Below are positions 50,142 to 59,030 of a stretch of DNA of 64,000 bases, in pieces; within the stretch, counting starts at the first letter, position 1; the number at the start of each line of letters is the position of its first letter. This DNA comes from Bradyrhizobium sp. SZCCT0148 (lineage in GTDB: Bacteria > Pseudomonadota > Alphaproteobacteria > Rhizobiales > Xanthobacteraceae). The notes below the pieces were generated by a model. It was not told the origin of the DNA and ran no database searches. It saw only the letters and a program-made list of their open reading frames with translations. The translations under genes were made by a program, and so were the position numbers. The stretch lies in contig NZ_JAFCKT010000005.1 in NCBI RefSeq assembly GCF_018129985.1, forward strand, positions 124,001 through 188,000. Direction: 5' to 3'.

Positions 50142-51989
50142 TCACGACACGGCCTTGCGGAGCGGGGTCACCTTGAGGTGATCCTGGTGGTTGCCAATGG
50201 CTTTTGCAATGAAACGGGCGGTAATCGGGGTTCCATCATAGTGCACGATCGGCACCAGCCGGACCGGGTCGATTCCGTTCTCGTTGACGATGAGCTGGCG
50301 CAGCTGGCTGTCGCGGTTCTGCTCGACGACGTAGACGAAATCGTGCTCGGCAAGGAAGCTTGCGACGCTGGAGTGGAACGGGAAGGCGCGGATGCGCAGG
50401 CGGTCGAGCTGATGTCCGCGCGTTTCCAACAGGCCGATCGCCTCGTCCATCGCCGGCGAGGTCGAGCCGAAATAGATCACGCCGTATTTGGTCTGCCGTT
50501 CCGCATTGGCTTGCAACGGCCGCGGCACCATATCCTGCGCGGTCTCGAACTTGCGCATCAGGCGCTGCATGTTGTCGGCGTAGACCGAACCTTCCTCGGA
50601 GTAGCGTGCGTAGCGGTCGCGCGACGTGCCGCGCGTGAAGTAGGAGCCCTTGGTCGGATGCGTGCCGGGATAGGTGCGATAGGGAATGCCGTCGCCGTCG
50701 ACGTCGAGATAGCGGCCGAAGTCCCGGCCCTCGTCCAGCATCTCCGCGGTCATCACCTTGCCGCGGTCGTATTGCTTGGCATCGTCCCATTTCAGGGGCC
50801 GGCAGAGCCGATGGTTCATGCCGATGTCGAGGTCGAGCATCAGGAAGATGGTGGTCTGCAGGCGCTCGGCGAGATCGAACGCGGCGGCCGCGAACTCGAA
50901 GGCCTCGGCCGGATCTTCCGGGAACAGCAGCACATGCTTGGTGTCGCCGTGCGAGGCATAGGCGCAGGCGATGATGTCGCATTGCTGGGTGCGGGTCGGC
51001 ATGCCCGTGGAAGGGCCGGCGCGCTGGATGTTCATGATGACGGCCGGGATCTCGGCGAAGTAGGAGAGCCCGATGAACTCGGTCATCAGCGAGATGCCGG
51101 GGCCCGATGTTGCGGTGAAGGCGCGGGCGCCGTTCCAGGACGCGCCGATCACGATGCCGATCGAGGCCAGCTCGTCCTCGCCTTGCACGATCGCATACTT
51201 GGCTTTGCCCGTTTCAGGATCGTGCCGGAATTTCTTGCAATGCGCGGTGAAAGCCTCCGCCACCGACGAGGACGGTGTGATCGGATACCAGGCGCATACG
51301 GTCGCGCCGCCATAGACGGCGCCGAGCGCGGCGGCGCTGTTGCCCTCGATGAAGATGCGGTCGCCGACCTTGTCGGACTTCTTGATGCGCAGTCCCAGCG
51401 GGCATTTCAGGTTCTGCAGCGCCCAGTCGCGTCCGAGATGCAGCGCGTGGACGTTCGAGGAGAGCAGCTTCTCCTTGCCCTTGTACTGCTCGCCGATCAG
51501 TTGCTCGATCAGCTTCGGATCCATGTCGAGCAGCGCCGAGAGCGCGCCGAGATAGATGATGTTCTTGAACAGCTGGCGCTGGCGCGGATCGGTATAGGTC
51601 GAATTGGTGATCGCGGTGAGGGGGACGCCGATCACGGTGATGTCGTCGCGGAATTTGGTCGACGGCATCGGCTTGGTGGAATCGTAGAACAGATAGCCGC
51701 CGGGCTCGATGCCGGCGACGTCCTTGTCCCAGGTTTGCGGGTTCATCGCCACCATCATGTCGACACCGCCGCGGGCGCCGAGATGGCCGTCTTCCGTCAC
51801 CCGCACCTCGTACCAGGTCGGCAGGCCCTGGATGTTGGAGGGGAAGATGTTGCGGGGGGACACCGGCACGCCATGGCGCAGGATCGCGCGCGCGAACATC
51901 TCGTTGGCGCTGGCCGAGCCCGAGCCGTTGACGTTGGCGAAACGAACGACGAAGTCGTTTACGCTGCTGAGCGGCTTTTTGTCGGACAT
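50142..51989 (-). CDS. 2-oxoacid:acceptor oxidoreductase, fused gamma-alpha subunit
   Basis: A 615-residue protein fusing the gamma domain (about 1-190, NVNGSGSASANEMFARAIL; PTWYEVRVTEDGHLGARGG) to the alpha subunit (about 215-600, YPITPSSSVAEAF; QGEDELASIGIVIGASWNG; TSGPGISLMTE). Such fusions are typical of 2-oxoglutarate:ferredoxin oxidoreductases. Its start overlaps the end of the upstream FAD/Fe-S gene by 31 bases, so translation is likely coupled. The longer frame to 52253 lies in that gene. With the beta subunit it forms the catalytic enzyme. Confidence 0.94.
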   Translation of the reverse strand: MSDKKPLSSVNDFVVRFANVNGSGSASANEMFARAILRHGVPVSPRNIFPSNIQGLPTWYEVRVTEDGHLGARGGVDMMVAMNPQTWDKDVAGIEPGGYLFYDSTKPMPSTKFRDDITVIGVPLTAITNSTYTDPRQRQLFKNIIYLGALSALLDMDPKLIEQLIGEQYKGKEKLLSSNVHALHLGRDWALQNLKCPLGLRIKKSDKVGDRIFIEGNSAAALGAVYGGATVCAWYPITPSSSVAEAFTAHCKKFRHDPETGKAKYAIVQGEDELASIGIVIGASWNGARAFTATSGPGISLMTEFIGLSYFAEIPAVIMNIQRAGPSTGMPTRTQQCDIIACAYASHGDTKHVLLFPEDPAEAFEFAAAAFDLAERLQTTIFLMLDLDIGMNHRLCRPLKWDDAKQYDRGKVMTAEMLDEGRDFGRYLDVDGDGIPYRTYPGTHPTKGSYFTRGTSRDRYARYSEEGSVYADNMQRLMRKFETAQDMVPRPLQANAERQTKYGVIYFGSTSPAMDEAIGLLETRGHQLDRLRIRAFPFHSSVASFLAEHDFVYVVEQNRDSQLRQLIVNENGIDPVRLVPIVHYDGTPITARFIAKAIGNHQDHLKVTPLRKAVS

Positions 51990-53758
51990 GATGATCCCGC
52001 GTGAGTCATTTCGATGAGATATTTCTGCATGTCCCAGGCTCCGGTGGGACAACGCTCGGCGCACAGCCCGCAATGCAGGCAGACATCCTCGTCCTTGACC
52101 ATCACGCGCCCGGTCTTGAGGTCGCTGGAGACGTAAAGGTCCTGGTCGGGGTGCAGCGACGGCGCCTTCAGCCGTTGGCGCAGGTCGGCTTCCTCGCCAT
52201 TTTGCGTGAAGGTGATGCAGTCCATCGGGCAGATGTCGACGCAGGCGTCGCACTCGATGCAGAGCGAGGTCGAGAACACGGTCTGGACGTCGCAGTTCAG
52301 GCAGCGCTCGGCTTCGCCGAGCGCGAGCTTGACGTCGTAGCCGAGCTCGACTTCGGTGCGGATGTCCTTCAGCGCGATCACCTTGTCGCGATGCGGCACC
52401 TTGAAGCGCTTGTCGTTGGAGATGTCGTTGTCATAGCTCCATTCGTGGATGCCCATCTTCTGCGAGGAGACATGCACCTCCGGCAGCGGGCGCTCGGTGA
52501 TGTCCTCGCCCGAAAGCATCTTGTGGATCGACAGCGCGGCGTCATGGCCCTGAGCTACCGCCCAGATGATGTTCTTCGGTCCGAACGCGGCGTCGCCGCC
52601 GAAGAACACCTTTGGATTGGTCGAGACGAAGGTCTTCGGGTCGACCTTGGGCATGTGCCATTTGTCGAACTCGATGCCGCAATCCTGCTCGATCCAGGGG
52701 AAAGCGTTCTCCTGGCCGACGGCGACCAGCACGTCGTCGCATGCGAAGGTCTGGTCGGGCTCGCCCGAGGGCACGAGATTGCGGCGACCCTTGGCATCAT
52801 ATTCGGCCTTCACCTTCTGGAAGGTGATGCCGGTGAGCTTGCCGTTGTCGTGAATGAAGGCAACGGGCACGAGAAAATTGAGGATCGGAATGTCCTCGTG
52901 GATCGCGTCTTCCTTCTCCCACGGTGAGGCCTTCATCTCCTCGAAGCCGGACCGCACGACGACCTTAACGTCCTCGCCGCCGAGGCGGCGCGCGGTGCGG
53001 CAGCAATCCATCGCGGTGTTGCCGCCGCCGAGCACGATGACGCGCTTGCCGATCTTGTCGGTATGGCCGAACGAGACCGAGGACAGCCAGTCGATGCCGA
53101 TGTGGATGTTGGCGGCGGCCTCTTTCCGGCCGGGAATGTCCAGCTCGCGGCCGCGCGGCGCGCCGGTGCCGACGAAGATCGCGTCATACTTCTCCGCGAG
53201 CAGCGCCTTCATGCTCTCGATGCGGTGACCGCCCTTGAACTCGACGCCGAGACCCAGGATGTAACCGGTCTCCTCGTCGATCACCGAATCGGGCAGGCGG
53301 AATTTCGGGATCTGCGAGCGCATCATGCCGCCGGCCCGGGGATCGCCGTCGAACACCGTGCAGTGATAGCCGAGCGGCGCGAGATCGCGCGCCACCGTCA
53401 GCGATGCCGGGCCGCCGCCGACGAAGGCAACACGCTTGCCGTTCTTCGCCGAGAGGCGCGGCAGGCGCTGCTTGATGTCGTCCTTGAAATCGGCGGCAAC
53501 GCGCTTGAGCCGGCAGATCGCGACAGGTGTTTCCTCGACGCGTCCGCGCCGGCACGCTGGCTCGCAGGGACGATCGCAGGTGCGGCCCAGAATTCCGGGA
53601 AACACGTTCGATTTCCAATTGATCATGTAGGCGTCGCTGTAGCGGCCTTGTGCGATCAGTCGGATGTATTCGGGAACGGGGGTGTGCGCAGGACAGGCCC
53701 ATTGGCAATCGACCACTTTGTGAAAGTAGTCGGGGGCCGCGATATCGGTCGGTTTCAT
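51959..53758 (-). CDS. GltD-like FAD-dependent oxidoreductase with ferredoxin-type C-terminus
   Basis: A 599-residue electron-transfer protein. The N-terminal Cys-rich part (CQWACPAHTPVPEY; TCDRPCEPACRRG) binds Fe-S as in glutamate synthase small subunits. FAD loop VAFVGGGPASLTVARDL (near residue 110) and NAD(P)H loop VIVLGGGNTAMDC follow. The C-terminus has CIECDACVDICP and CLHCGLCAERCP, two 4Fe-4S clusters. It probably links the adjacent 2-oxoacid oxidoreductase with NAD(P)H; direction is unknown. First gene of the operon, overlapping the alpha gene by 31 bases. Confidence 0.93.
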   Translation of the reverse strand: MKPTDIAAPDYFHKVVDCQWACPAHTPVPEYIRLIAQGRYSDAYMINWKSNVFPGILGRTCDRPCEPACRRGRVEETPVAICRLKRVAADFKDDIKQRLPRLSAKNGKRVAFVGGGPASLTVARDLAPLGYHCTVFDGDPRAGGMMRSQIPKFRLPDSVIDEETGYILGLGVEFKGGHRIESMKALLAEKYDAIFVGTGAPRGRELDIPGRKEAAANIHIGIDWLSSVSFGHTDKIGKRVIVLGGGNTAMDCCRTARRLGGEDVKVVVRSGFEEMKASPWEKEDAIHEDIPILNFLVPVAFIHDNGKLTGITFQKVKAEYDAKGRRNLVPSGEPDQTFACDDVLVAVGQENAFPWIEQDCGIEFDKWHMPKVDPKTFVSTNPKVFFGGDAAFGPKNIIWAVAQGHDAALSIHKMLSGEDITERPLPEVHVSSQKMGIHEWSYDNDISNDKRFKVPHRDKVIALKDIRTEVELGYDVKLALGEAERCLNCDVQTVFSTSLCIECDACVDICPMDCITFTQNGEEADLRQRLKAPSLHPDQDLYVSSDLKTGRVMVKDEDVCLHCGLCAERCPTGAWDMQKYLIEMTHAGSSCPTKSRSAA

Positions 53759-54088
53759 TCCTACCCTGTCCGCGCAGGCTCAAAGACCCGGCGGCCTCTT
53801 TTGTTTGAGCTTGGCGAGCGCTTAACGCGCTTTGATCTGGTTTCTGAATGACGTCATTGGGTTAGCTTATTAGAACCTTTCCGAAGTACAACGGCAAAGT
53901 TCTGCGCCTCCCCGCTTTCATGGGAGCCAAGCGCGCACAGCATTAACGGCGGCGCGATGCGTGCGGTGCAATATGCTGCGATGCATATGTCGAAGGTCTC
54001 GTGCCCCGGACGCGGCGCAGCGTCTCCACGGCTCTGCGCAGCAACGCTCGCGCGTTGCGGCGCGTTCGGGACACGAAAGCAATGCGCA
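53759..54088. other. Intergenic region with degenerate palindromic repeat
   Basis: About 330 bases between two minus-strand genes, so it should contain the promoter of the oxidoreductase operon; no clear consensus was found. From about 54000 to 54080, GTGCCCCGGACGCGGCGCAG and CGGCGCGTTCGGGACACG are degenerate inverted halves just after the DUF4286-like stop, probably a repeat-type terminator. A 60-codon minus-strand frame here (54125-53943) is Arg-rich and translates the repeat. Confidence 0.45.
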
Positions 54089-54766
54089 TCAGACCTGCGC
54101 GATGTCGCTCTTTGCGAGATCCCACATCAGGCTGTAGGTGCCGACCGAGACCGGCGGCGGAAGGGGTGATGCGGCCGGGCCGGTGAAGCGTTCGGCAATC
54201 ACGGCCGAGACCGCGCCGACATGCGTACCGTCGATCAGCACGAGCCAGTCGCGCGCGCCTTCATTGCGCACCGCCGGAATGTCTGCCGTTGCGCCCGACA
54301 ATTCGGGCTCGCTCTCCAGCAGATGCATGGAGATGATGCCGTCGCGTTGCTCCGGCGCCAGCTTTTCTTGCAGTGCATCACGCCATGCTGTTGCATTGTC
54401 GGGCGTCGGTCGCAGGCGCACCACGCCGAGCGCAGCGCCCCGGCCCGTGCCCTTGCTGATGGTGATGCGCGCGACCACGCGCAGCATGTCCTTGAAATGC
54501 GCCATGCTCCGCCGCGACCATTCGGTCTGATTGGCGAGCCGCGCCCGGTAAGCGGGACTGTCGAGCACGTCGAGCGTCGCGGTGGAATACAGCGAGAGAT
54601 ATTTGGGATTGGCGGCGTGCGCGACATAGCGCCGCGCCTCCAGGAAGCCGTCGATCGCGACGCGCTCTTCCAGATGCTCGCGATCGTACCAGCGGTTGAA
54701 ATCGGCCTCATCGGCTGCGTCGATGGTCATCGACGTCAGCAGCATGCCCTTTCCGGCGAGCGGCAT
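54089..54766 (-). CDS. DUF4286-like protein, unknown function
   Basis: A 225-residue soluble protein with no signal peptide. The segment MTIDAADEADFNRWYDREHL and repeated strand-helix pattern suggest a duplicated dimeric alpha-beta-barrel fold, as in EthD/DUF4286 proteins (second unit near residue 110, LGVVRLRPTP). The assignment is moderate. It starts 24 bases after the iminopeptidase-like gene and appears to be the last member of the pqq transcript. No role in PQQ synthesis is known to me. Confidence 0.7.
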   Translation of the reverse strand: MPLAGKGMLLTSMTIDAADEADFNRWYDREHLEERVAIDGFLEARRYVAHAANPKYLSLYSTATLDVLDSPAYRARLANQTEWSRRSMAHFKDMLRVVARITISKGTGRGAALGVVRLRPTPDNATAWRDALQEKLAPEQRDGIISMHLLESEPELSGATADIPAVRNEGARDWLVLIDGTHVGAVSAVIAERFTGPAASPLPPPVSVGTYSLMWDLAKSDIAQV

Positions 54767-54790
54767 TTTCTTGTTGTCCTGTTTTGCGCG

Positions 54791-55789
54791 TCAGCGCGCA
54801 GCCTTCGACGCGAGGTCGGCGATCGACTTCATCACCGCGTCTCGCACGCCGCCATCATAGAGCGAATGTCCGGCTTCTTCCACGAGGCGAATTTCGGAAC
54901 CCGGCCACGCTTTCGCGAGCGCGTGCGATGTCCGAGGAGGGCACAACAGGTCGTAGCGGCCCTGCACGATAATGCCGGGAATGTCGGCGAGCCGGTCCGC
55001 GTTCCGCAGTAGCTGATCTTCGCTCATGAAGCTGTCGTTGATGAAGTAATGCGCCTCCATGAACGGCGTCGCCGGCAGCGTGCGCCAGACGTTCAGCGAC
55101 GTCAGGTCCAGCCGCGTCTTCGCCGGCTTGTGCTCCGATAGGGCGCGCTCGGTGTCGTGCCAGGCGCGGGCCGCCGGTCCGTGCACGGCCGGATCGGCAT
55201 CGAGGATGCGGCGATAATAGGCTTGCACCGGATGCGCGCGTTCCTCGGGCGGCAGCACGCTCAGAAAATCCTCGGAGAGTGCGGGATAGAATTGCGGCAG
55301 CCGCTCCGTGAAAGCCGTCTCGACTTCCGCTCGGGTCCCGAGGAACGTCGCGCGGAGCGCAATGCCGGAGACGCGCTCGGGATGGGCCTGCGCATATGCC
55401 AGCGCCAGCGTCGCGCCCCAGGAGCCGCCGACCACCATCCAGCGTTCGAAGCCGAATCTTTCGCGGATCTTCTCCATGTCCGCGATCAGATGCGCCGTGG
55501 TGTTGTGCTCGCGCGATCCCTTGGGCCGGCTGCGGCCGCAGCCGCGCTGGTCGAACAGCACCGCATGCATCCGCTCGGGATCGAACAGCCGGCGATGGTC
55601 GGGCTGGCAGCCGCTGCCGGGCCCGCCATGCAGATAGACCGCCGGAAAGCCGTCGCTGCGGCCGACGCTCTCGACATAGAGCTCATGGCCGTCGCCGACG
55701 TCGAGCATGTCGGAGGTCAGCGGCGCAAAGGGATCGGCACGCCTTCCAGTTTCTTTGGCCGCTGTGCCCGCGTCGGCGTCAGGCGCCAT
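54791..55789 (-). CDS. Proline iminopeptidase-like alpha/beta hydrolase
   Basis: A 332-residue alpha/beta hydrolase of the prolyl aminopeptidase family: oxyanion segment VYLHGGPGSGCQPDHRRLF, RGCGRSRPKG, nucleophile elbow GGSWGATLAL, Asp in GRYDLLCPP and His in EAGHSLYDGG. Known members remove N-terminal proline from peptides. The start at 55789 overlaps the pqqE stop by 11 bases; the open frame to 55927 lies within pqqE. Coupling to pqqE raises the possibility that it trims the PqqA-derived product, but this is inference. Confidence 0.92.
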   Translation of the reverse strand: MAPDADAGTAAKETGRRADPFAPLTSDMLDVGDGHELYVESVGRSDGFPAVYLHGGPGSGCQPDHRRLFDPERMHAVLFDQRGCGRSRPKGSREHNTTAHLIADMEKIRERFGFERWMVVGGSWGATLALAYAQAHPERVSGIALRATFLGTRAEVETAFTERLPQFYPALSEDFLSVLPPEERAHPVQAYYRRILDADPAVHGPAARAWHDTERALSEHKPAKTRLDLTSLNVWRTLPATPFMEAHYFINDSFMSEDQLLRNADRLADIPGIIVQGRYDLLCPPRTSHALAKAWPGSEIRLVEEAGHSLYDGGVRDAVMKSIADLASKAAR

Positions 55790-56978
55790 TCTCGGATTCC
55801 AGGGTGCCGCCGGCGAAGTTGCGATAGAGGAAGCGGTTGGTCTCGCCCTCGGCCTCGGCTTCCGCCTGCTTGAAGATGGTCTCGTGCAGCGGTGACAGCG
55901 CGCAAGCGGGGTCGGTGTTGGCGGCATCGCCCGTCAGCGCGAAGGCCTGGCAGCGGCAGCCGCCGAAATCGATCTCGCGGAATTCGCAGGACTTGCACGG
56001 CTCCTTCATCCAGCCGGTGCCGCGATAGCGATTGAAGGCTTCGGAGTTCTGCCAGATCCAGGCGATCGAATGATTGGAGCGCACCGATTCGAAGTCGAGC
56101 CCGGTGATGCTTTCGGCGGCGTGACAGGGCAGCACCTTGCCGGCCGGAGAGATGTTGAAGAACTGCCGTCCCCAGCCGCCCATGCACTTCTTCGGGCGCA
56201 GTGCGTAGTAATCGGGGACCACGTAGTCGATCGTCAGCCGGCCCTTCAGCCGCTCGCGCGCCGCCTCGACGATTTCAGTGCACTCGTCGAGTTGCGCGAC
56301 CGTCGGCATCAGCGCAGCGCGATTCTTCAGCGCCCAGCCGTAATACTGGACATTGGCGACCTCGAGCCGGTCGGCGTCGAGATCGACGGACATCTGGATG
56401 ATATCAGGCAGCTGATGCAGGTTTTGTCGATGCATCACCGCATTCACGGTGAGCGGCAGATCGAGCTCGCGCGTCCATTTTGCGACCTCGAGCTTCTTGC
56501 GGTGGCCGCCCTTGTAGCCGGCGACGCGATCGGCGAGGCTTTCCTCGATGCCCTGGAAAGAGATCTGCACATGGCAGAGCCCGGCATCGGCAAGTTCGCC
56601 GAGCTTCTCGCGCGTCAGCAGCACGGCCGAAGTGATGAGGTTGGTGTAGAGCCCAACGTCGCTGGCGTGCTTGACGAGCTCGACGAGGTCCTTGCGCGCC
56701 GTCGGCTCGCCGCCGGAGAAATGCACCTGCAGCACGCCGATCTCGGCGAGCTCGCTCAGCACCTTCTTCCATTCATCCGTGGTCAGCTCCTTGCCCGAGC
56801 GATCGAGCTCGACCGGATTGGAGCAATAGGGGCATTGCAGCGGGCAGCGGTGGGTGATCTCGAGCAGTACGGCCAGCGGAATGCCAAAGGTCTCCGCCGT
56901 GGCGCGGCTCTTCTCCAGCACCGCGAGGCTGTCGCTCGCATCGGGCGGGATCACGGGATTGCCGAGCACATCGCTCAT
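55779..56978 (-). CDS. pqqE: Pyrroloquinoline quinone biosynthesis radical SAM protein PqqE
   Basis: PqqE crosslinks the Glu and Tyr of PqqA, the first committed step of PQQ synthesis. The 399-residue protein has the radical SAM cluster motif CPLQCPYC (Cys 45, 49, 52) and a C-terminal SPASM domain with CMGGWG, CHAAESI, CKSCEFR, GGCRCQ and a final Cys, binding auxiliary Fe-S clusters. Length is slightly above usual. The start overlaps the pqqD stop by four bases. It is followed by an iminopeptidase-like gene overlapping by 11 bases. Confidence 0.97.
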   Translation of the reverse strand: MSDVLGNPVIPPDASDSLAVLEKSRATAETFGIPLAVLLEITHRCPLQCPYCSNPVELDRSGKELTTDEWKKVLSELAEIGVLQVHFSGGEPTARKDLVELVKHASDVGLYTNLITSAVLLTREKLGELADAGLCHVQISFQGIEESLADRVAGYKGGHRKKLEVAKWTRELDLPLTVNAVMHRQNLHQLPDIIQMSVDLDADRLEVANVQYYGWALKNRAALMPTVAQLDECTEIVEAARERLKGRLTIDYVVPDYYALRPKKCMGGWGRQFFNISPAGKVLPCHAAESITGLDFESVRSNHSIAWIWQNSEAFNRYRGTGWMKEPCKSCEFREIDFGGCRCQAFALTGDAANTDPACALSPLHETIFKQAEAEAEGETNRFLYRNFAGGTLESENGA

Positions 56979-57286
56979 GACGTCTTCTCCCGGGCTTCCG
57001 TGAGAAAGCCCTTGTCGGCGAGATCCTGCAGCATAGCGATGACGTCGGCCAGAATTGCCTCGCGCGGCGCGGCGTACTTCGCCGCCAGCTGATCGGCGAC
57101 GTCGCCGACCTTGCGCTCGCCGTTGCAGAGCTGCAAGACCTCGACCGCGATCTCGTCCGGTGCCAGCACGCGTTCCGGCGCCAGGATCACCCAGACTTTC
57201 CGCGTCTCGTCATATTTGAGCTTGGCATGCCGCGGCAGCACCGGGCGGCTCGCCTCGCTGACGCTGATGTTCCGCGGCCCGGCCAT
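56975..57286 (-). CDS. pqqD: PQQ biosynthesis peptide chaperone PqqD
   Basis: PqqD binds the PqqA peptide and presents it to PqqE. The 103-residue protein has RPVLPRHAKLKYDETRKVWV and LQLCNGERKVGDVADQLAAKY, the winged-helix RRE fold of PqqD. The N-terminal 15 residues (MAGPRNISVSEA) are a small extension. It starts 12 bases after pqqC and overlaps pqqE by four bases. Confidence 0.96.
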   Translation of the reverse strand: MAGPRNISVSEASRPVLPRHAKLKYDETRKVWVILAPERVLAPDEIAVEVLQLCNGERKVGDVADQLAAKYAAPREAILADVIAMLQDLADKGFLTEAREKTS

Positions 57287-57298
57287 TCCAGCTCCTCT

Positions 57299-58078
57299 TC
57301 AGCCCGCTTTGGGCACGAACGCGCCCGGGGGAATATTACCCTCGACATAGGCGTGCTGGAGCGCATCCAACTGCACCCACAGCACGTTGGTCTTGAAGAT
57401 CAGCGCATTGCAGACCGAGGCGCGCTCTTCCGGCGTCCGTGCATGTGCCTTGACGTAGTCGAGCGCGAAATTGGCATCGCGCGGGGCCTGCGTCAGGCGG
57501 CGCTTGAAGTAGCTCATGATGTCGGGATTGACGAAGTCGTAATGCTCCAGCATGCCGGCGATGCGCTCTTCATGCAGGTTCGGCGCGAACAGCTCGGTCA
57601 GCGAGGAGGCGATCGCCTCCAGCGGGCTCTTTTCGCGGCAGTAATGGACGTAAGCCTCCACCGCAAAGCGCGTCGCCGGCAGAATGCCTTCGGTCGATTC
57701 CACGTAAGCCGTGTCGAGCCCGAGGCCCTCGGTCAGCTTGATCCAGCGCTCGATGCCGCCCTCGCTGCCGACATCGCCGTCATGGTCCTCGATGCGGTGG
57801 CGCCACTCCAGGCGCGTAGCGCGGTCGCGGAAGCGCGAGATCACCACCGCGTCCTTGATCGGGATCGTGCTCTGATAGTAGTAGCGGTTCAGCGCCCAGG
57901 CCTGCACCTGGCCCTTGTTCAGCTTGCCGCCGTGCAGCAGCTTATGGAACGGGTGCAGGCTGTGATAGCGCGTCGCCCCGATATGGCGCAGCGCCGCCTC
58001 GAGCTCTTCGGCCGAGTTGAGCTTGATATCCTTGCCGATCGAGAGCGCGGTCATTCCCGTCATTGAGGTCGCATTCAC
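57299..58078 (-). CDS. pqqC: Pyrroloquinoline-quinone synthase PqqC
   Basis: PqqC catalyses the final cyclisation and eight-electron oxidation to PQQ without a metal cofactor. The 259-residue helical protein has YHSLHPFHKLLHGGKL, QAWALNRYYYQSTIPIKDA, RIEDHDGD and ATRFAVEAYVHY, including the His, Tyr and Arg residues of the active site. The start is GTG at 58078, which forms a GTGA overlap with the pqqB stop. An ATG at 58063 is an alternative. Length is typical. Confidence 0.97.
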   Translation of the reverse strand: MNATSMTGMTALSIGKDIKLNSAEELEAALRHIGATRYHSLHPFHKLLHGGKLNKGQVQAWALNRYYYQSTIPIKDAVVISRFRDRATRLEWRHRIEDHDGDVGSEGGIERWIKLTEGLGLDTAYVESTEGILPATRFAVEAYVHYCREKSPLEAIASSLTELFAPNLHEERIAGMLEHYDFVNPDIMSYFKRRLTQAPRDANFALDYVKAHARTPEERASVCNALIFKTNVLWVQLDALQHAYVEGNIPPGAFVPKAG

Positions 58079-59004
58079 AGCACGATCTCCGTTCCATCCG
58101 CCGGTATCTGCCAGCCCGCCGCCTCGGCGGCCTTGCGCTCGGGCGAGGCAGGCAGCAGCGCCGGGTTCGAGTTATTGATATGCAGAAATATCTTCCTGTC
58201 GATACTAAGGTCGGCCAGCCGCGCGATGGCGCCGGCGTCGCCGGACATGGCGACGTGTCCCATGCTCCGGCCGGTCTTGTGGCCTAGCCCGGCCTTGATC
58301 ATCTCGTCGTCCTGCCACACCGTGCCATCGAAGAACACCAGCGACGCGCCGTCGATCGCGGCCTTGAGCGCGTCGGTCACCTCGGCGCAGGCAGCGATGA
58401 AGTAGAAACATTTGCCGGTCGCCTTGTCGGTGATCTTCAGGCCCAGCGTGTCGCCATCGCCGCTCTCGCCGCCGGGATGCGCCTTGCCTTCCAGATACCA
58501 AGCCGACTTGCCCGGCACGGCGAAGGGCAGCACTTCCAGTCCGGAGCGCGCACCGTCGGGAAGGCGCGGCTCGAACGGCTCATTGATGCCGATCGGCTGG
58601 CGCCGCACGTGCTTCTCGTTCAGCACGTTGAAGATGCTGTTGCTGGCAAGGATCGCCAGCACTTTGTCGTGCGCGTAGATCGTGAACGGTGAGCTCTCGC
58701 GCATCGACAGCAGGCCGGCCACTGCATCCACTTCGCTGTTGGTCAGGATCACACCTGCGACGGGCGTATGGCGCAGCACCCCGGCCTTGGGGTGCAATTG
58801 AGGCGTGGCATTCAGTTGCTGGCGCAGGTCCGGGGAGGCGTTGATCAGGAACCAATGCTCGCCGTCGCCGCTGAATGCGACCGAGGCCTGGGTTCTCTGG
58901 AGTTCGTGACCGTTCGCACGGGCCGCTCGGCAGCCCTCGCAGCCGCAATTCCATTGCGGCACTCCGCCGCCGGCTGCGGCGCCCAGGACGACGACGCGAA
59001 GCAT
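58075..59004 (-). CDS. pqqB: PQQ biosynthesis protein PqqB
   Basis: PqqB is a metallo-beta-lactamase-fold protein reported to hydroxylate a Tyr-derived intermediate. The 309-residue protein begins MLRVVVLGAAAGGGVPQWNC followed by a zinc-binding CGCEGCRAA segment, and has LTNSEVDAVAGLL, where many relatives of the fold have a HxHxDH-type motif, and GHVAMSGDAGAI and HINNSNPAL. Length is normal. pqqA lies 133 bases upstream, with a long inverted repeat between. Confidence 0.97.
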   Translation of the reverse strand: MLRVVVLGAAAGGGVPQWNCGCEGCRAARANGHELQRTQASVAFSGDGEHWFLINASPDLRQQLNATPQLHPKAGVLRHTPVAGVILTNSEVDAVAGLLSMRESSPFTIYAHDKVLAILASNSIFNVLNEKHVRRQPIGINEPFEPRLPDGARSGLEVLPFAVPGKSAWYLEGKAHPGGESGDGDTLGLKITDKATGKCFYFIAACAEVTDALKAAIDGASLVFFDGTVWQDDEMIKAGLGHKTGRSMGHVAMSGDAGAIARLADLSIDRKIFLHINNSNPALLPASPERKAAEAAGWQIPADGTEIVL

Positions 59005-59030
59005 GATCCGTCTCCTGGAAGCAACGTCGC

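Noticed and set aside
53943..54125. 60-codon Arg-rich minus-strand ORF
   Set aside because: It translates a degenerate palindromic repeat and overlaps the end of the DUF4286-like gene; no ribosome binding site.
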